Origin: Flavobacterium sp. HSC-61S13
Lineage (GTDB): Bacteria > Bacteroidota > Bacteroidia > Flavobacteriales > Flavobacteriaceae
DNA length: 64,000 nucleotides
Direction of reading: 5' to 3'
NCBI RefSeq assembly: GCF_024171535.1
Contig: NZ_JALJZV010000009.1
Span: 62,001 to 126,000, forward strand
Made by a program: the position numbers and the translations under genes. The notes under the pieces were generated by a model. The model had not been told where the DNA came from and did no database searches. It saw only the letters and a list, made by a program, of their open reading frames with translations. Of the stretch, positions 36,048-45,373 are shown piece by piece; position 1 is the first letter of the stretch, and every line of letters begins with the position of its first letter.

Positions 36048-37043
36048 TTATACTGCTTTTTTTAATTTTCTAAAAAACTGTTCTTCCAGATCCGCTAAAT
36101 CCAACAACAGATCTGATAGTACTTTATAGACATCTTCTTGATTACTTCTCTTTTTATATACTCGAGCGGCTTCGACAGCAAAATCACGCCAGAGATCTCC
36201 GATACGCGTCATTTCGATCGATAGTTCTTTGAGTTCTGGATTGTTTAAGATTTGCGATGCTTCTTGTAAGAATGCCGCATAAATAAAACGAAAACCACCA
36301 CCTCCGGTACCGATTTCTTCTTGCATACGCACCATCTGAGCCAAATAGTGATTTGCCTTTCTCACGCCAACTTTCTTAGGCCACTTTAAAATGCTTTTAG
36401 CTACCATTCTCATACCGCGAACGCCAATGATCGGGACGGGTGCCAACATATCGTTACAGGTTTTTTTGATCGCTTTCTTAATGGCTTTCTGCCATTCGAT
36501 ATGCTCTGGAATATAAATTGGATAATAAATCTGACCCTTAGGAGCGAACGCTCCTTTTGCAAATCGAACCCGCTCCAAATCACTTTCCGTCAATCGGGTA
36601 ACCTGCTCCATTACCGGATCACTCACCAAAAAATCACTCCCTTCCTTGCCATACACCACTAAGTTATGCGCGTTAAAATGGAACTTATATTCATCGGGAA
36701 AGTACGTTAAATGATACACACCAACTTGAAGTCCCGACGGAATATTATTTTCTATATTTTGCTCTAATACCTGTTGAGCTTTTGCCTTATCGTAAAATTT
36801 AATTCTTTTAATCTTTATACCTAAACGCTTAGCGACTCTATTAAAAATAAGTCCTGGTAGCGGCCTATAACTGATCGCCGGAGCATGATTGACCTTGATA
36901 AAGGGTAAATACACAAAAAACAACCCAGAACCCAAACCGAAAACCATCGGTTCACTGATCTGAATTCCTTTGTTCTTTAATAAATTAGAAGCTACACCAT
37001 TTTCACAATGAGCCGACTGTTGATGCGTAAATTCTAGTTGCAT
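36048..37043 (-). CDS. BtrH N-terminal-like domain protein
   Basis: The first half fits the BtrH-type papain-like fold: FTHQQSAHCENGVASNLLKN with a Cys, then a His in FHFNAHNLVVYG and the Asp in FLVSDPVM, i.e. a possible Cys-His-Asp triad. The second half is helical. BtrH transfers an acyl group from ACP in butirosin synthesis, so an acyl-ACP transferase role in joining the aryl-polyene acid to the dialkylresorcinol is a reasonable inference. It overlaps the gene before it by 1 bp. Confidence 0.75.
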   Translation of the reverse strand: MQLEFTHQQSAHCENGVASNLLKNKGIQISEPMVFGLGSGLFFVYLPFIKVNHAPAISYRPLPGLIFNRVAKRLGIKIKRIKFYDKAKAQQVLEQNIENNIPSGLQVGVYHLTYFPDEYKFHFNAHNLVVYGKEGSDFLVSDPVMEQVTRLTESDLERVRFAKGAFAPKGQIYYPIYIPEHIEWQKAIKKAIKKTCNDMLAPVPIIGVRGMRMVAKSILKWPKKVGVRKANHYLAQMVRMQEEIGTGGGGFRFIYAAFLQEASQILNNPELKELSIEMTRIGDLWRDFAVEAARVYKKRSNQEDVYKVLSDLLLDLADLEEQFFRKLKKAV

Positions 37044-37447
37044 TAATCTCCTTTATAATTTTTTAGCTCTTCAATATTGATGTCAAAAACCGAGGCATAA
37101 CGTTGAAGTATTTTTTTATTTAATCTATTAAAAACCGAAGGTTTTGCATGTCTTTTCACACGCCAAACCCACATATTCATATAGGCTGCCAAGGTATTCC
37201 AATCCATTCTATGCAATTCCATAAAATAGACAATTGGGCTTACCAATTGGTCTTTTACATCACTTTTAGCCTGATCAATACGCTCTTGCAACAGTTTAAG
37301 CGTTTCTTGCTGCACAATACTCTTAGGCTCCCAACCCGTACTTAATTCGGTGGTATAGTTTCCTTGATCATCCACCGCATAACACAGTTCTTTCACTTGA
37401 ACGCTCTCCAAATTACTTTTATCTTGTGGAACTTCTGATTTTTTCAT
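37043..37447 (-). CDS. Small conserved-looking protein of the pigment cluster
   Basis: This 134-residue, cytoplasmic-looking protein is helical in its second half (MELHRMDWNTLAAYMNMWVW, RVKRHAKPSVFNRL, LQRYASVFDINIEELKNY). The end resembles a small helix-turn-helix domain of the kind seen in xre-like proteins. It overlaps both neighbours (4 and 1 bp). Either a regulator or a partner of the BtrH-like protein is possible. Confidence 0.6.
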   Translation of the reverse strand: MKKSEVPQDKSNLESVQVKELCYAVDDQGNYTTELSTGWEPKSIVQQETLKLLQERIDQAKSDVKDQLVSPIVYFMELHRMDWNTLAAYMNMWVWRVKRHAKPSVFNRLNKKILQRYASVFDINIEELKNYKGD

Positions 37448-37914
37448 GTTACCGCTTTTTGTAATAATAAATTAATCTCAGCATTTAATAAAGTGATCGT
37501 TCCCAAGAAGGTGACTACAGTCATCGTACAGATCGAATAGGCCGGAGTATTAAACTTTGACGTTAATTTTGCCTCTGTTACAATCGTATCTCCTACTTTG
37601 GGAAGTTGGTGTATTTTAAGATTTTTTATCGAACTGATGAAGCCCAATAAATTTGCATCTTTAATTTCTTTTTGATCCTCATCGAAAAAGTAGGTTTGCC
37701 CTACAATTGCCGAGCATGTCTGAGCAGCATTTTCAATTAAACCCGCTTCTTGAAAGCGATTATCTTGTACAAAAACATCAGCAGCATCGATCAAAAAACT
37801 GGTTTTAACCTGTTCATGGCTTATTTCCGAAATGATATCAACCATCAACATCGGTTTACAATGGGGCAGGTATTTTTTTATCTTGATCTTCTTTTGATTT
37901 CCCAAAATATCCAT
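37444..37914 (-). CDS. Hotdog-fold dehydratase-like protein
   Basis: The 156 residues of FabZ-like hotdog type keep LPHCKPMLMVD and NRFQEAGLIENAAQTCSAIV, where a Glu/Gln central helix replaces the usual GH-PG motif. It is similar in plan to the protein encoded just upstream. A pair of such proteins would form the heterodimeric dehydratase used in aryl-polyene systems (ApeI/ApeP-like; inference). Confidence 0.8.
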   Translation of the reverse strand: MDILGNQKKIKIKKYLPHCKPMLMVDIISEISHEQVKTSFLIDAADVFVQDNRFQEAGLIENAAQTCSAIVGQTYFFDEDQKEIKDANLLGFISSIKNLKIHQLPKVGDTIVTEAKLTSKFNTPAYSICTMTVVTFLGTITLLNAEINLLLQKAVT

Positions 37915-37915
37915 A

Positions 37916-38350
37916 TCATTGAGCTATAACGGTTTTCATTTGACCTTTTGCGAGGATGGTGCCGCCGCAAAAAGTCACTACTTCTACTAGAGTCACACCC
38001 ATAAACTCGTGTAGTATATGAGCCTTACTGGTCATTTTTTCAGAGACTTTAGGCAATCGATAGATGACGATATTTTTAATAGATCCGATATATCCTACTG
38101 GAGCAGGAATGCCTTTGCAAGAGAAATCATAACCGGTATGCAGTGCTACAGTTTGAGCCATATGTTCAATGATACCTGCTTCTTGTAAAAGATTGTCCTG
38201 AACTAGTATATTATTTTTCAAAACGGTCAGCGTCGCTTCAATATCCGTGTCGGAAAAAGACAACAATCCGTCGACCATCACTATAGGGTCTCGTTGTGGA
38301 ATTAGCTCGATGATTTTATTATAATCAATTATAGGTAAATTTTTATCCAT
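37916..38350 (-). CDS. 3-hydroxyacyl-ACP dehydratase-like hotdog protein
   Basis: LIPQRDPIVMVDGLLSF and NLLQEAGIIEHMAQTVALHT are the hotdog signatures. The start ATG at 38348-38350 (MDKNLPIIDY) follows the stop of darB by 2 bp. A GTG three codons earlier is also possible. It probably works with the preceding dehydratase-like protein to make the conjugated double bonds. Confidence 0.82.
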   Translation of the reverse strand: MDKNLPIIDYNKIIELIPQRDPIVMVDGLLSFSDTDIEATLTVLKNNILVQDNLLQEAGIIEHMAQTVALHTGYDFSCKGIPAPVGYIGSIKNIVIYRLPKVSEKMTSKAHILHEFMGVTLVEVVTFCGGTILAKGQMKTVIAQ

Positions 38351-38352
38351 GA

Positions 38353-39486
38353 CTAACACACTGTTAAATAAGCATAGGCATAAGAAAAACGACCACTTTC
38401 CGGTACAGAAAGCAAAATTCGCTCTCCTTTTTTCAATTGTCCGGCATTCATCAATTCTTCCAACATCAAATATATAGAGGCGGCACCCACATTTCCAACC
38501 TTATGCAAATTCATAAACCATTTATCCTTGGCAATTTCCAAACCGGCCTCAGCAAATTTATTATAAAGCTCATCAACAAAGTAATGCGAGGAGACGTGGG
38601 GTAAAAAATAATCGATCTGCGCTGGAGTAATATTGTTTTTTTGCAGGGCCGCGGCCATGCTCTCTACTCCTTTAATCAAGATGTTTTCGTTTAAAACCTT
38701 TACATCTTGCTTTAGTGCAAATACCGATTGATTTAACCATTCATCTGCGGGATAATCGCTCCACGGTTTTAAACTACCATCTTCCATTTTATCTCCACCA
38801 GCATACATACACGCTTCCAATTGATGGGCATAGGAATACGATTCCATCCATTCGATTTTTAGCGATACAGGGCCTTTTGGCTGACTTTCCAATAGAAATG
38901 CTGCTGCTCCGTCAGATAACATCCAACGTAAGAAATCTTTCTTAAAAGCGATGATAGGTTGCTGCTCCAATTCTTTCAGGTTTTCGATTTCCTTATTAAA
39001 ACGGTCTGCCAGCATCCAGCTAGAAACCCGTTCAGATCCCGTACAAACCGCATTATTGGAACTACCGGATTTTACAGATAAATAGCCGAATTTTAGCGCA
39101 TTCATACCCGAACAACACACCCCCGAAGAGGAATTTAGCTCTAGGGGTCTGCTTTTTAACAAGCCGTGAACCATGGCTGCATGGGAAGGCAACAGGTGAT
39201 CAGGAGTAGAAGTACCACAAGAAAGCACTTCCATATCTTCTTGTGTGAAGTCCTCACCAAATAACCCATTGATAGCCTGCTCAGTAAGCTCGGCATTGGT
39301 ATGCGTAAACTGTCCTTTATCGTCGATGGCATAATAACGCTGTTTGATACCGTTATTTCTCAATACAATTCTCCTTGCTTTTGATTCCTTATCATTGATC
39401 TTACCCAAATACAATTCCATTTCATCATTTAAGATGGGATTATTAGGTAAAAATTTCGATATTTTATTGATGTAAACTGCTGACAT
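38353..39486 (-). CDS. darB: Ketosynthase III, dialkylresorcinol synthase subunit DarB
   Basis: The FabH-like fold has its Cys in SGVCCSGMNALKFGYL (about 123), His in FLPHVSSHYF (about 286) and Asn in NLHKVGNVGAASIY. DarB condenses two acyl units (a 3-ketoacyl thioester and an enoyl thioester) to a cyclohexanedione, which DarA aromatises to the 2,5-dialkylresorcinol. It is 6 bp from darA. Together they supply the alcohol part of flexirubin. Confidence 0.9.
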   Translation of the reverse strand: MSAVYINKISKFLPNNPILNDEMELYLGKINDKESKARRIVLRNNGIKQRYYAIDDKGQFTHTNAELTEQAINGLFGEDFTQEDMEVLSCGTSTPDHLLPSHAAMVHGLLKSRPLELNSSSGVCCSGMNALKFGYLSVKSGSSNNAVCTGSERVSSWMLADRFNKEIENLKELEQQPIIAFKKDFLRWMLSDGAAAFLLESQPKGPVSLKIEWMESYSYAHQLEACMYAGGDKMEDGSLKPWSDYPADEWLNQSVFALKQDVKVLNENILIKGVESMAAALQKNNITPAQIDYFLPHVSSHYFVDELYNKFAEAGLEIAKDKWFMNLHKVGNVGAASIYLMLEELMNAGQLKKGERILLSVPESGRFSYAYAYLTVC

Positions 39487-39492
39487 AATTCT

Positions 39493-40401
39493 CTACTGTA
39501 TTCCTTTATAATATTGTTCATCCCTTTTAATCTTAAAATAAAAAAGGGGGTATAAAATCAAATGTATGAGGTGCACGATCGGCGACAAGACCCAAATAGC
39601 AAAAAACAGGTAATAATTAAACACCTTTAACCATCGCTTTCTTGATTTGGGAGTCTTTTTGATAATCATACTAGACCAAAGTGTAAACATTTTGTTCGCC
39701 TTCTTGTCCATAGAGACTAGAAAATGACGGACTTCAACGGCCTTATTCTCGACGAGTTCTTTTTGAAGTCCATCAAAACGGTCGCTTTTTAAATATTTTA
39801 AGATGATCGCACCAAATTTTTTACTGTCTTGTATTTCTTTTTCTGAGACACCAGGCAGGGGAAGTATCCCCCACAGTCGTTTTTTTTCACCAGTAAACAT
39901 CCAGTTTACCAGAGAGATCACACTGACTAGGTTAATGGCTCGATCGACTAGCGCAATATTACCCACGAGTTGTGCCTGCTGTTGTTTTAATAAGACCTTT
40001 ACTTTTTCTTGCGCCATGATCCACATATTCCTACTTCCACTAACGGTAACAACCGGAGTATCGCGAAGTATTGTTTGTGCATATCTGCTCTTCAAAAAGG
40101 AATTCATTGGAATCGATGGAGATAGGTACCACACTTGATAAGCCAAAACCACTAAGTCGTATTTTTGATGCAGAACTTGTTCATCAGGAGCATCAATATC
40201 AGCGGGGATTTGCTGAAAAGACTCGGGAAAGGCATCAAAGAAAGCTTCTTTTTCCCACGGGAAAGAAAATGCTTTTTTCATTTTTATTTCCAGATAGTCC
40301 ACTTGTACTTGATTATCGCAACCCAAAGGGCTCATCAATTGCTCGACGATGGACCTCAATTGTCCCGATTGTGTATAAAAAACTACCAGTACCTTTTTCA
40401 T
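39493..40401 (-). CDS. darA: Dialkylresorcinol condensing/aromatising enzyme DarA
   Basis: The 302-residue protein opens with a flavodoxin-like strand and loop (KKVLVVFYTQSGQLRSIVEQ), followed by LVVLAYQVWYLSPSIPMNSF and VVTVSGSRNMW. Two hydrophobic segments close the protein. This matches DarA of flexirubin/dialkylresorcinol clusters, which forms the aromatic ring with DarB. Position beside darB confirms it. Confidence 0.9.
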   Translation of the reverse strand: MKKVLVVFYTQSGQLRSIVEQLMSPLGCDNQVQVDYLEIKMKKAFSFPWEKEAFFDAFPESFQQIPADIDAPDEQVLHQKYDLVVLAYQVWYLSPSIPMNSFLKSRYAQTILRDTPVVTVSGSRNMWIMAQEKVKVLLKQQQAQLVGNIALVDRAINLVSVISLVNWMFTGEKKRLWGILPLPGVSEKEIQDSKKFGAIILKYLKSDRFDGLQKELVENKAVEVRHFLVSMDKKANKMFTLWSSMIIKKTPKSRKRWLKVFNYYLFFAIWVLSPIVHLIHLILYPLFYFKIKRDEQYYKGIQ

Positions 40402-40411
40402 TATATTTAAT

Positions 40412-41290
40412 TTAACCCCTAACGTTCCAAAAATCGAAATAATTAAACCATTGTAGAGGATATTTTTTCAAAATACTTTCAACACTCAAACAATATTCTT
40501 TTAAAAGTGCTTGAGCATCTCTATGTTTAACGCTTGCCCTTCTAGCGTAGAGATGATAATGTAAAGCAGGCTCTTTCATCACATACACAAAGACCACGGG
40601 AGCTTGAAGTCGTGATGCAATATGGAAAGGTCCTGAGGGAAAAACAGCGTTTTCACCTAGAAGCTCTTCCGTCAGTACTTTCGAGCCCTCGAAATAGCGA
40701 TCTCCAGTAAAACAGATGAGCTCATTATTATTTAACGCATTATTGATTTCAAAAATATGTGACAAATCTTCTTTTACAATTATAAACTTAATAGATGATC
40801 GTTGCGACACACTCATTAAGTACGCTTTAATATGACTGTGTTCCTGATCGGTAGTTACCAGATTGATTGGACAATCAAAATCCAAATCTGCCAAAAAATA
40901 TTCAGCAATCTCGAAATTCCCGACATGTGCACTAATCAAAATACCGCCTTTTTTTTGTGCGATAACTTCTCTTAGTGTCTCAATCCCATCAAACTCATAA
41001 GTATACTTCTCTCGTAAACCGGCGGCAATTGCCGTTTTATCAATCAAAATTTTACCAAATACAAAGTAACTATTGTACATGGCCCAAAGCGATTTTACCT
41101 TGGAATACTTAAGCCTTTTATTCAAATAGTACCACAAAGACTGATTGCTAGCTCTTGCAAATACAAAATAATAAAAAGACACAAAAATCAAAACGGCATA
41201 AGCCGTTCTAATTCCTAATTTCTTAATACAAAATACGAAGATCTTGTAGCCTAAAAGAGTCCCTTTAGATTTACCGTCCCATTGACTCAT
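40412..41290 (-). CDS. LpxL/HtrB-like lysophospholipid acyltransferase
   Basis: The 292 residues have an N-terminal membrane segment (AYAVLIFVSFYYFVFARAS), then the catalytic SAHVGNFEIAEYF (H-x4-E) and GDRYFEGSKV, as in lipid A late acyltransferases. It transfers acyl chains to a hydroxyl in the inner membrane. In this cluster it may acylate the pigment or its carrier rather than lipid A. Confidence 0.82.
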   Translation of the reverse strand: MSQWDGKSKGTLLGYKIFVFCIKKLGIRTAYAVLIFVSFYYFVFARASNQSLWYYLNKRLKYSKVKSLWAMYNSYFVFGKILIDKTAIAAGLREKYTYEFDGIETLREVIAQKKGGILISAHVGNFEIAEYFLADLDFDCPINLVTTDQEHSHIKAYLMSVSQRSSIKFIIVKEDLSHIFEINNALNNNELICFTGDRYFEGSKVLTEELLGENAVFPSGPFHIASRLQAPVVFVYVMKEPALHYHLYARRASVKHRDAQALLKEYCLSVESILKKYPLQWFNYFDFWNVRG

Positions 41291-41301
41291 TTTTTATAGT
41301 A

Positions 41302-41553
41302 TTAGTTTCTCAATAACAGCTTACTTTCTATTAAGGCATAAAAATCACTAAAGGTTGCTACATTTACAAAATCTGCTTCAACCAATTTAACCCCGAAATT
41401 TGATTCGATGATTACCACCAAATCCACATAATCCAAACTATCTAACTGCAAAGTCGTTTTTAAATTATTTTCAGGAGCAATAATAGTTGAATCCACTTCG
41501 AATTCATCAACTAAAATGGCATTTATTTTCTCTAAAACATCTAGATTCTTCAT
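41302..41553 (-). CDS. Acyl carrier protein 2 of the flexirubin cluster
   Basis: The 83 residues are acidic with TTLQLDSLDYVDLVVIIESN. The DSL serine is the phosphopantetheine site. It is adjacent to the ketosynthase at 41561-42781 (7 bp), with which it probably works. Confidence 0.92.
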   Translation of the reverse strand: MKNLDVLEKINAILVDEFEVDSTIIAPENNLKTTLQLDSLDYVDLVVIIESNFGVKLVEADFVNVATFSDFYALIESKLLLRN

Positions 41554-41560
41554 TGTCTTT

Positions 41561-42781
41561 CTATATTTTTCTTATCACTAAGGCGGAATTAGTCCCTCCA
41601 AATCCAAAAGAATTGGACAAATATATGTCAAATTCCTTATTTAACGTTTCTCTAACTATATTTAGCTGTGCGGAATCTTCATCTGGCGTATCAAAATTGA
41701 TATTTGGGGCTATAAAACTGTGTTCCATCATCAGGTTAGAATAAATAACCTCACTAGCTCCAGCCATCCAACATTCATGTCCGGTCATTGATTTGGTCGA
41801 ACTCACATAGGGCTGGGTATTCCCAAAAACTTCCAAGATCGCTTTAGCTTCGTTGGCATCTCCCACAGGCGTTGATGTAGCGTGGGCGTTGATGTATGCG
41901 ATATCACTAGGTAACAGTCCCGCTTGTTCAATAGCCTTTTTCATCGCTTTTGCCGGCCCTTCTACGTTCGGGGTAGAGATGTGACCACCATTGGAAGAGA
42001 ATCCATATCCGAGTATCTCTGCAACAATTGGAGCACCGCGACGCATCGCCGATTCGTAACTTTCCACCACCAAAGTAGCTGCACCACCACTGGGCACTAG
42101 TCCATCTCGATGTGCATCGAAAGGTTTAGATGCCTGCGCAGGATGTTGTTCATTTGGCGAAAAAACACCTAAGCCATCAAAATTAGCCATTCCGTATTTA
42201 TTGATCTCTTGAGCACCGCCACAGATAATCATATCTTGCAAGCCCGCTCTGATCAACGTAAAGGCTAATCCCAACGAGTGAGAACCACTGGCACAAGCTG
42301 CACTAATGGTCATATTAATGCCCTTTAGTCGAAACACCGTCGACAGATTCATCGTTACCGTTGAGTTCATCGATTTAAAAATGGCGCCTGAACCAATCAA
42401 AGAGGTATCTTTTTTCTCTCTTACAATGTCGGTAGATTCAATAATGGATTGGGAAACGCTGTCGTTACCGTATAGAATTCCAACCTCGTTTTGATCGATA
42501 AATTCTTGTGAAATCTGCGCATTCTTTAGAGCTTCTAGTGTAGCTACATAAGCGTATTCGGTTTCTTGACCAATACTAAGGCGCTGCCTTCTAGTTAATA
42601 ATTTTTTTAAATCCGGATGGGGCACCATTCCGGTTAAAGCCGATTTGAATCCAAACTCTTTGCGTTCCGGATCGAAAACAATACCAGACTTACCCTCATA
42701 GAGCGATTGTTTGACCTCCTCTAATGAAGTTCCCAAACACGAATAAATCCCCATTCCTGTAATCACTACTCTCTGATTCAT
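41561..42781 (-). CDS. Beta-ketoacyl-ACP synthase (KAS I/II type)
   Basis: The Cys is in ISAACASGSHSLGLAFT (about 165), the histidines in NAHATSTPVGDAN (about 300) and SMTGHECWMAGAS (about 335). I start it at the ATG at 42779-42781 (MNQRVVITGMG), which follows the fabG stop by a few bases with GGAGG upstream. The longer frame overlaps fabG. It elongates the polyene or the resorcinol acyl chain. Confidence 0.92.
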   Translation of the reverse strand: MNQRVVITGMGIYSCLGTSLEEVKQSLYEGKSGIVFDPERKEFGFKSALTGMVPHPDLKKLLTRRQRLSIGQETEYAYVATLEALKNAQISQEFIDQNEVGILYGNDSVSQSIIESTDIVREKKDTSLIGSGAIFKSMNSTVTMNLSTVFRLKGINMTISAACASGSHSLGLAFTLIRAGLQDMIICGGAQEINKYGMANFDGLGVFSPNEQHPAQASKPFDAHRDGLVPSGGAATLVVESYESAMRRGAPIVAEILGYGFSSNGGHISTPNVEGPAKAMKKAIEQAGLLPSDIAYINAHATSTPVGDANEAKAILEVFGNTQPYVSSTKSMTGHECWMAGASEVIYSNLMMEHSFIAPNINFDTPDEDSAQLNIVRETLNKEFDIYLSNSFGFGGTNSALVIRKI

Positions 42782-42785
42782 ACCG

Positions 42786-43517
42786 TTAAGAATAAATTCC
42801 TCCATTAATATTAATCACTTCTCCTGTAATATAACTTGCCTTATCTGAGGCCAAAAAAGCTACCAATTCCGCAACTTCCTCCGCTTCACCAAATCTATTT
42901 ACAGGGACTAATTTCATCAATTCCTTCTCATCTAGGCCTGCTGTCATCTCTGTTTTAATAAAACCAGGAGCAACTGCATTTACCGTAATATTTCGTCTAG
43001 CAACTTCTTGAGCCAATGCCTTTGTTGCCGCAATTACCGCTCCTTTAGCAGCGGAATAATTAGTTTGACCTGCCGTTCCCTTTAAACCAGAAACCGAAAC
43101 CATATTGATAATTCTACCATAACGATTTCTAAGTAGTTTTTGAATAAAAAAGTTCGTTACATTAAAAAATCCATCCAAACTCGTATCAATTACCTGCTTC
43201 CAATCGCTGTGCGTCATCCACATAAAAAGTCCGTCGCGCGTTATTCCTGCATTATTGATAATAACCTCAACAATTGCATCGGGGTTCTTTTCTGTCCAGT
43301 CTCCTAAAACAGCAGCAACCTGCTGCTGATCGCCAACATTAAAAGCCAGTATTTCTCCTTGACCTCCCAAAGCAATCACCTCCTTTAGAGTCTCCTCCGC
43401 CGCTTGCTGATTGGATTGATAATTGATCAATAAATGATACTTGTTCTCTTGTGCTAATTTTAAACAAATCGCTTTTCCTATACCTCTAGATCCTCCTGTT
43501 ATTAAAGCACATTTCAT
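42786..43517 (-). CDS. fabG: 3-oxoacyl-ACP reductase
   Basis: This short-chain dehydrogenase has ALITGGSRGIGKAICLKLA (NADPH loop), NNAGITRDGLFMWM, and the catalytic YSAAKGAV (Tyr-x3-Lys) with Ser in VSVSG. It reduces 3-ketoacyl-ACP in each polyene cycle. It is the first gene of the long operon and lies about 80 nt after the predicted sigma-54 start site. Confidence 0.92.
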   Translation of the reverse strand: MKCALITGGSRGIGKAICLKLAQENKYHLLINYQSNQQAAEETLKEVIALGGQGEILAFNVGDQQQVAAVLGDWTEKNPDAIVEVIINNAGITRDGLFMWMTHSDWKQVIDTSLDGFFNVTNFFIQKLLRNRYGRIINMVSVSGLKGTAGQTNYSAAKGAVIAATKALAQEVARRNITVNAVAPGFIKTEMTAGLDEKELMKLVPVNRFGEAEEVAELVAFLASDKASYITGEVININGGIYS

Positions 43518-43837
43518 TTATTTATACCCTATTTATTATTATTTATCTTATTTAAAATCAATTGCCAAACCATCCCTTTTCGTCCTTGAATTTCCTTCTA
43601 GAGATAGTTTTGCAATAGCTGTGCCAATATTATATAAAAAAAAATATTAAAAACACCAATTCGACGTATTTCTACGATATTTAACATTTCTGCATTAGGC
43701 CTCGAAAAAAAATCATCTCCATATATGTATGACTAGCAAACAAGTAGGGTATCAGGCAAATCCATGCCTTTAAAAACCCACAAACATCACTAGAAATCAA
43801 TCAATTAAACTTCCTAAGCAAAGCTAAATGTTTTTTT
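43518..43837. other. Intergenic stretch with sigma-54 promoter
   Basis: The 320 bp between the tyrosine ammonia-lyase (upstream, same strand) and fabG hold the promoter at 43611-43626. No clear terminator is seen after the ammonia-lyase. No other gene is visible. Confidence 0.65.
43611..43626 (-). promoter_or_regulatory. Putative sigma-54 (RpoN) promoter of the flexirubin operon
   Basis: The minus strand reads TTGGCACAGCTATTGCAAA, which matches TGGCAC-N5-TTGCA with the required GG/GC spacing. Transcription would start near 43599, giving an 80-nt leader before fabG. No TAnnTTTG box is seen in the same region. An enhancer-binding activator would be needed. None is encoded nearby. Confidence 0.6.
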
Positions 43838-45373
43838 TTAAACCTCCTGCATTTCCGATTCAATCAGGTAATTCTTAACTTGATTGATGTATGGATACAA
43901 CACTTGATCCCCTACAAATACTGGTATAATTGCACGGATATCTTTATACCAATTCCGTGTATTATCCGAGATCAATTCTTGATATTCTAACGCATCAATC
44001 GCCTGTGCCAGTGTGATCAATTCTATGGCCATCACCTCAAATGCGTTTTCGATCACCTTAGAACACAACACAGCCGCATTGGTACCCATACTAACGATAT
44101 CTTGATTATCATTATTATTTGGAATACTATGTATATACATCGAAGTCGATAAAGCTTGATTTTCAGCTGTAGTAGAAGTAGCTGTAAATTGTGCGCCTTG
44201 CATTCCAAAGTTAAACCCCAATTTCCCGAGGTTCACAAACGGAGGCAGTAGCTCATTAATTTTTGAATTTAATAGGTAGTTTAATTGTCGTTCAGACAAC
44301 ATGGTCAATTTGGTGATGACTAATTTTAATTTATCCATTTCCAAAGCGATATAATCGCCGTGAAAATTACCTCCGTGATATACTTGTTGTGTTTTTACAT
44401 CGACTATAGGATTGTCGTTGGCGGAATTGATTTCCTGTTCTAAAATTTTAGCCACCTGATCGATGGTATCGGAAATCGGGCCAAGTATCTGTGGAATACA
44501 GCGAATAGAATAATACTCTTGTACTTTATCTTTAAAAATCTTTTCTTGATTTTCACCGGTATACAAGTGCTCTTCCCTTTTTTTAATCAGTTTGCTTCCC
44601 TTTAAATAAGTACGCATTCTTGCGGCGATATTGCGCTGTCCTTGATGCAGTTTTGAATGATTTAACTCTTGCGAATAATGGTCGTCATAGGCACTCACAA
44701 TTTCATTAATAGCACAAGATATTTTGACAGACCAATCGAGTAATTTACGTGATTGAACCCAATTCACTACACCGATACCCGTCATTACCGAAGTGCCATT
44801 CATCAAAGAAAGTGCTTCTCTGATTTTAATTTCAATAGGTTTTAATCCTTCGATTTGGAATACTTCCTGCGTAGCTCTACGTTCACCTTTATAGAACACT
44901 TCACCTTCTCCAATTAATACCAAAGCCAAATGAGCCAATTGTACTAGATCGCCACTGGCTCCAACCCCACCATGAGCAAAAATCAGTGGTGTAATATCTC
45001 TATTGATCAGCTCCTTCATCAACTGAAGAACGGTAGCATTAACTCCCGAATACCCTAAAGACAAACTATTTAGACGCGCCAAGATGGCTGCTTTCACTTG
45101 AATCGGCGTCAGCGGATTGCCAATTCCTGAAGCGTGACTCCGAATGAGGTTGTATTGCAATTGTATGCAATCCTCCTCTTCAATACGATATTGAGCCATC
45201 GGTCCAAAACCGGTATTCACTCCGTAAATAATCTTGTTTTTAGAAAACTCCCTTAAAAACTCAAAACTTTCTTCTGTTCTTTTCCAAACCTGTTCGCTAA
45301 GATCAAGTTCTGCGTTGTTAAAAATAATTTTGGAAAATTCTTCTAGACTTAAATATTCGTTCAAGGTATTCAT
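43838..45373 (-). CDS. tal: Tyrosine ammonia-lyase
   Basis: The MIO-forming Ala-Ser-Gly is in GGVGASGDLVQLAHLAL (about 148-150). IIYGVNTGFGPMAQY, QLQYNLIRSHASG, GGNFHGDYIALEMD and NNNDNQDIVSMGTN are family blocks. By recall it is very close to the F. johnsoniae tyrosine ammonia-lyase, including the same first residues, so I use the ATG of MNTLNEYLSLEEF (45371-45373). It makes p-coumarate, the polyene starter. The SH pair after LIR is histidase-like but also occurs in that tyrosine enzyme. Confidence 0.88.
   Translation of the reverse strand: MNTLNEYLSLEEFSKIIFNNAELDLSEQVWKRTEESFEFLREFSKNKIIYGVNTGFGPMAQYRIEEEDCIQLQYNLIRSHASGIGNPLTPIQVKAAILARLNSLSLGYSGVNATVLQLMKELINRDITPLIFAHGGVGASGDLVQLAHLALVLIGEGEVFYKGERRATQEVFQIEGLKPIEIKIREALSLMNGTSVMTGIGVVNWVQSRKLLDWSVKISCAINEIVSAYDDHYSQELNHSKLHQGQRNIAARMRTYLKGSKLIKKREEHLYTGENQEKIFKDKVQEYYSIRCIPQILGPISDTIDQVAKILEQEINSANDNPIVDVKTQQVYHGGNFHGDYIALEMDKLKLVITKLTMLSERQLNYLLNSKINELLPPFVNLGKLGFNFGMQGAQFTATSTTAENQALSTSMYIHSIPNNNDNQDIVSMGTNAAVLCSKVIENAFEVMAIELITLAQAIDALEYQELISDNTRNWYKDIRAIIPVFVGDQVLYPYINQVKNYLIESEMQEV

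Noticed and set aside
43838..45373. Calling the ammonia-lyase a histidine ammonia-lyase of the Hut pathway
   Set aside because: The context is a pigment cluster with no other hut gene, and the sequence closely resembles the flavobacterial tyrosine enzyme.
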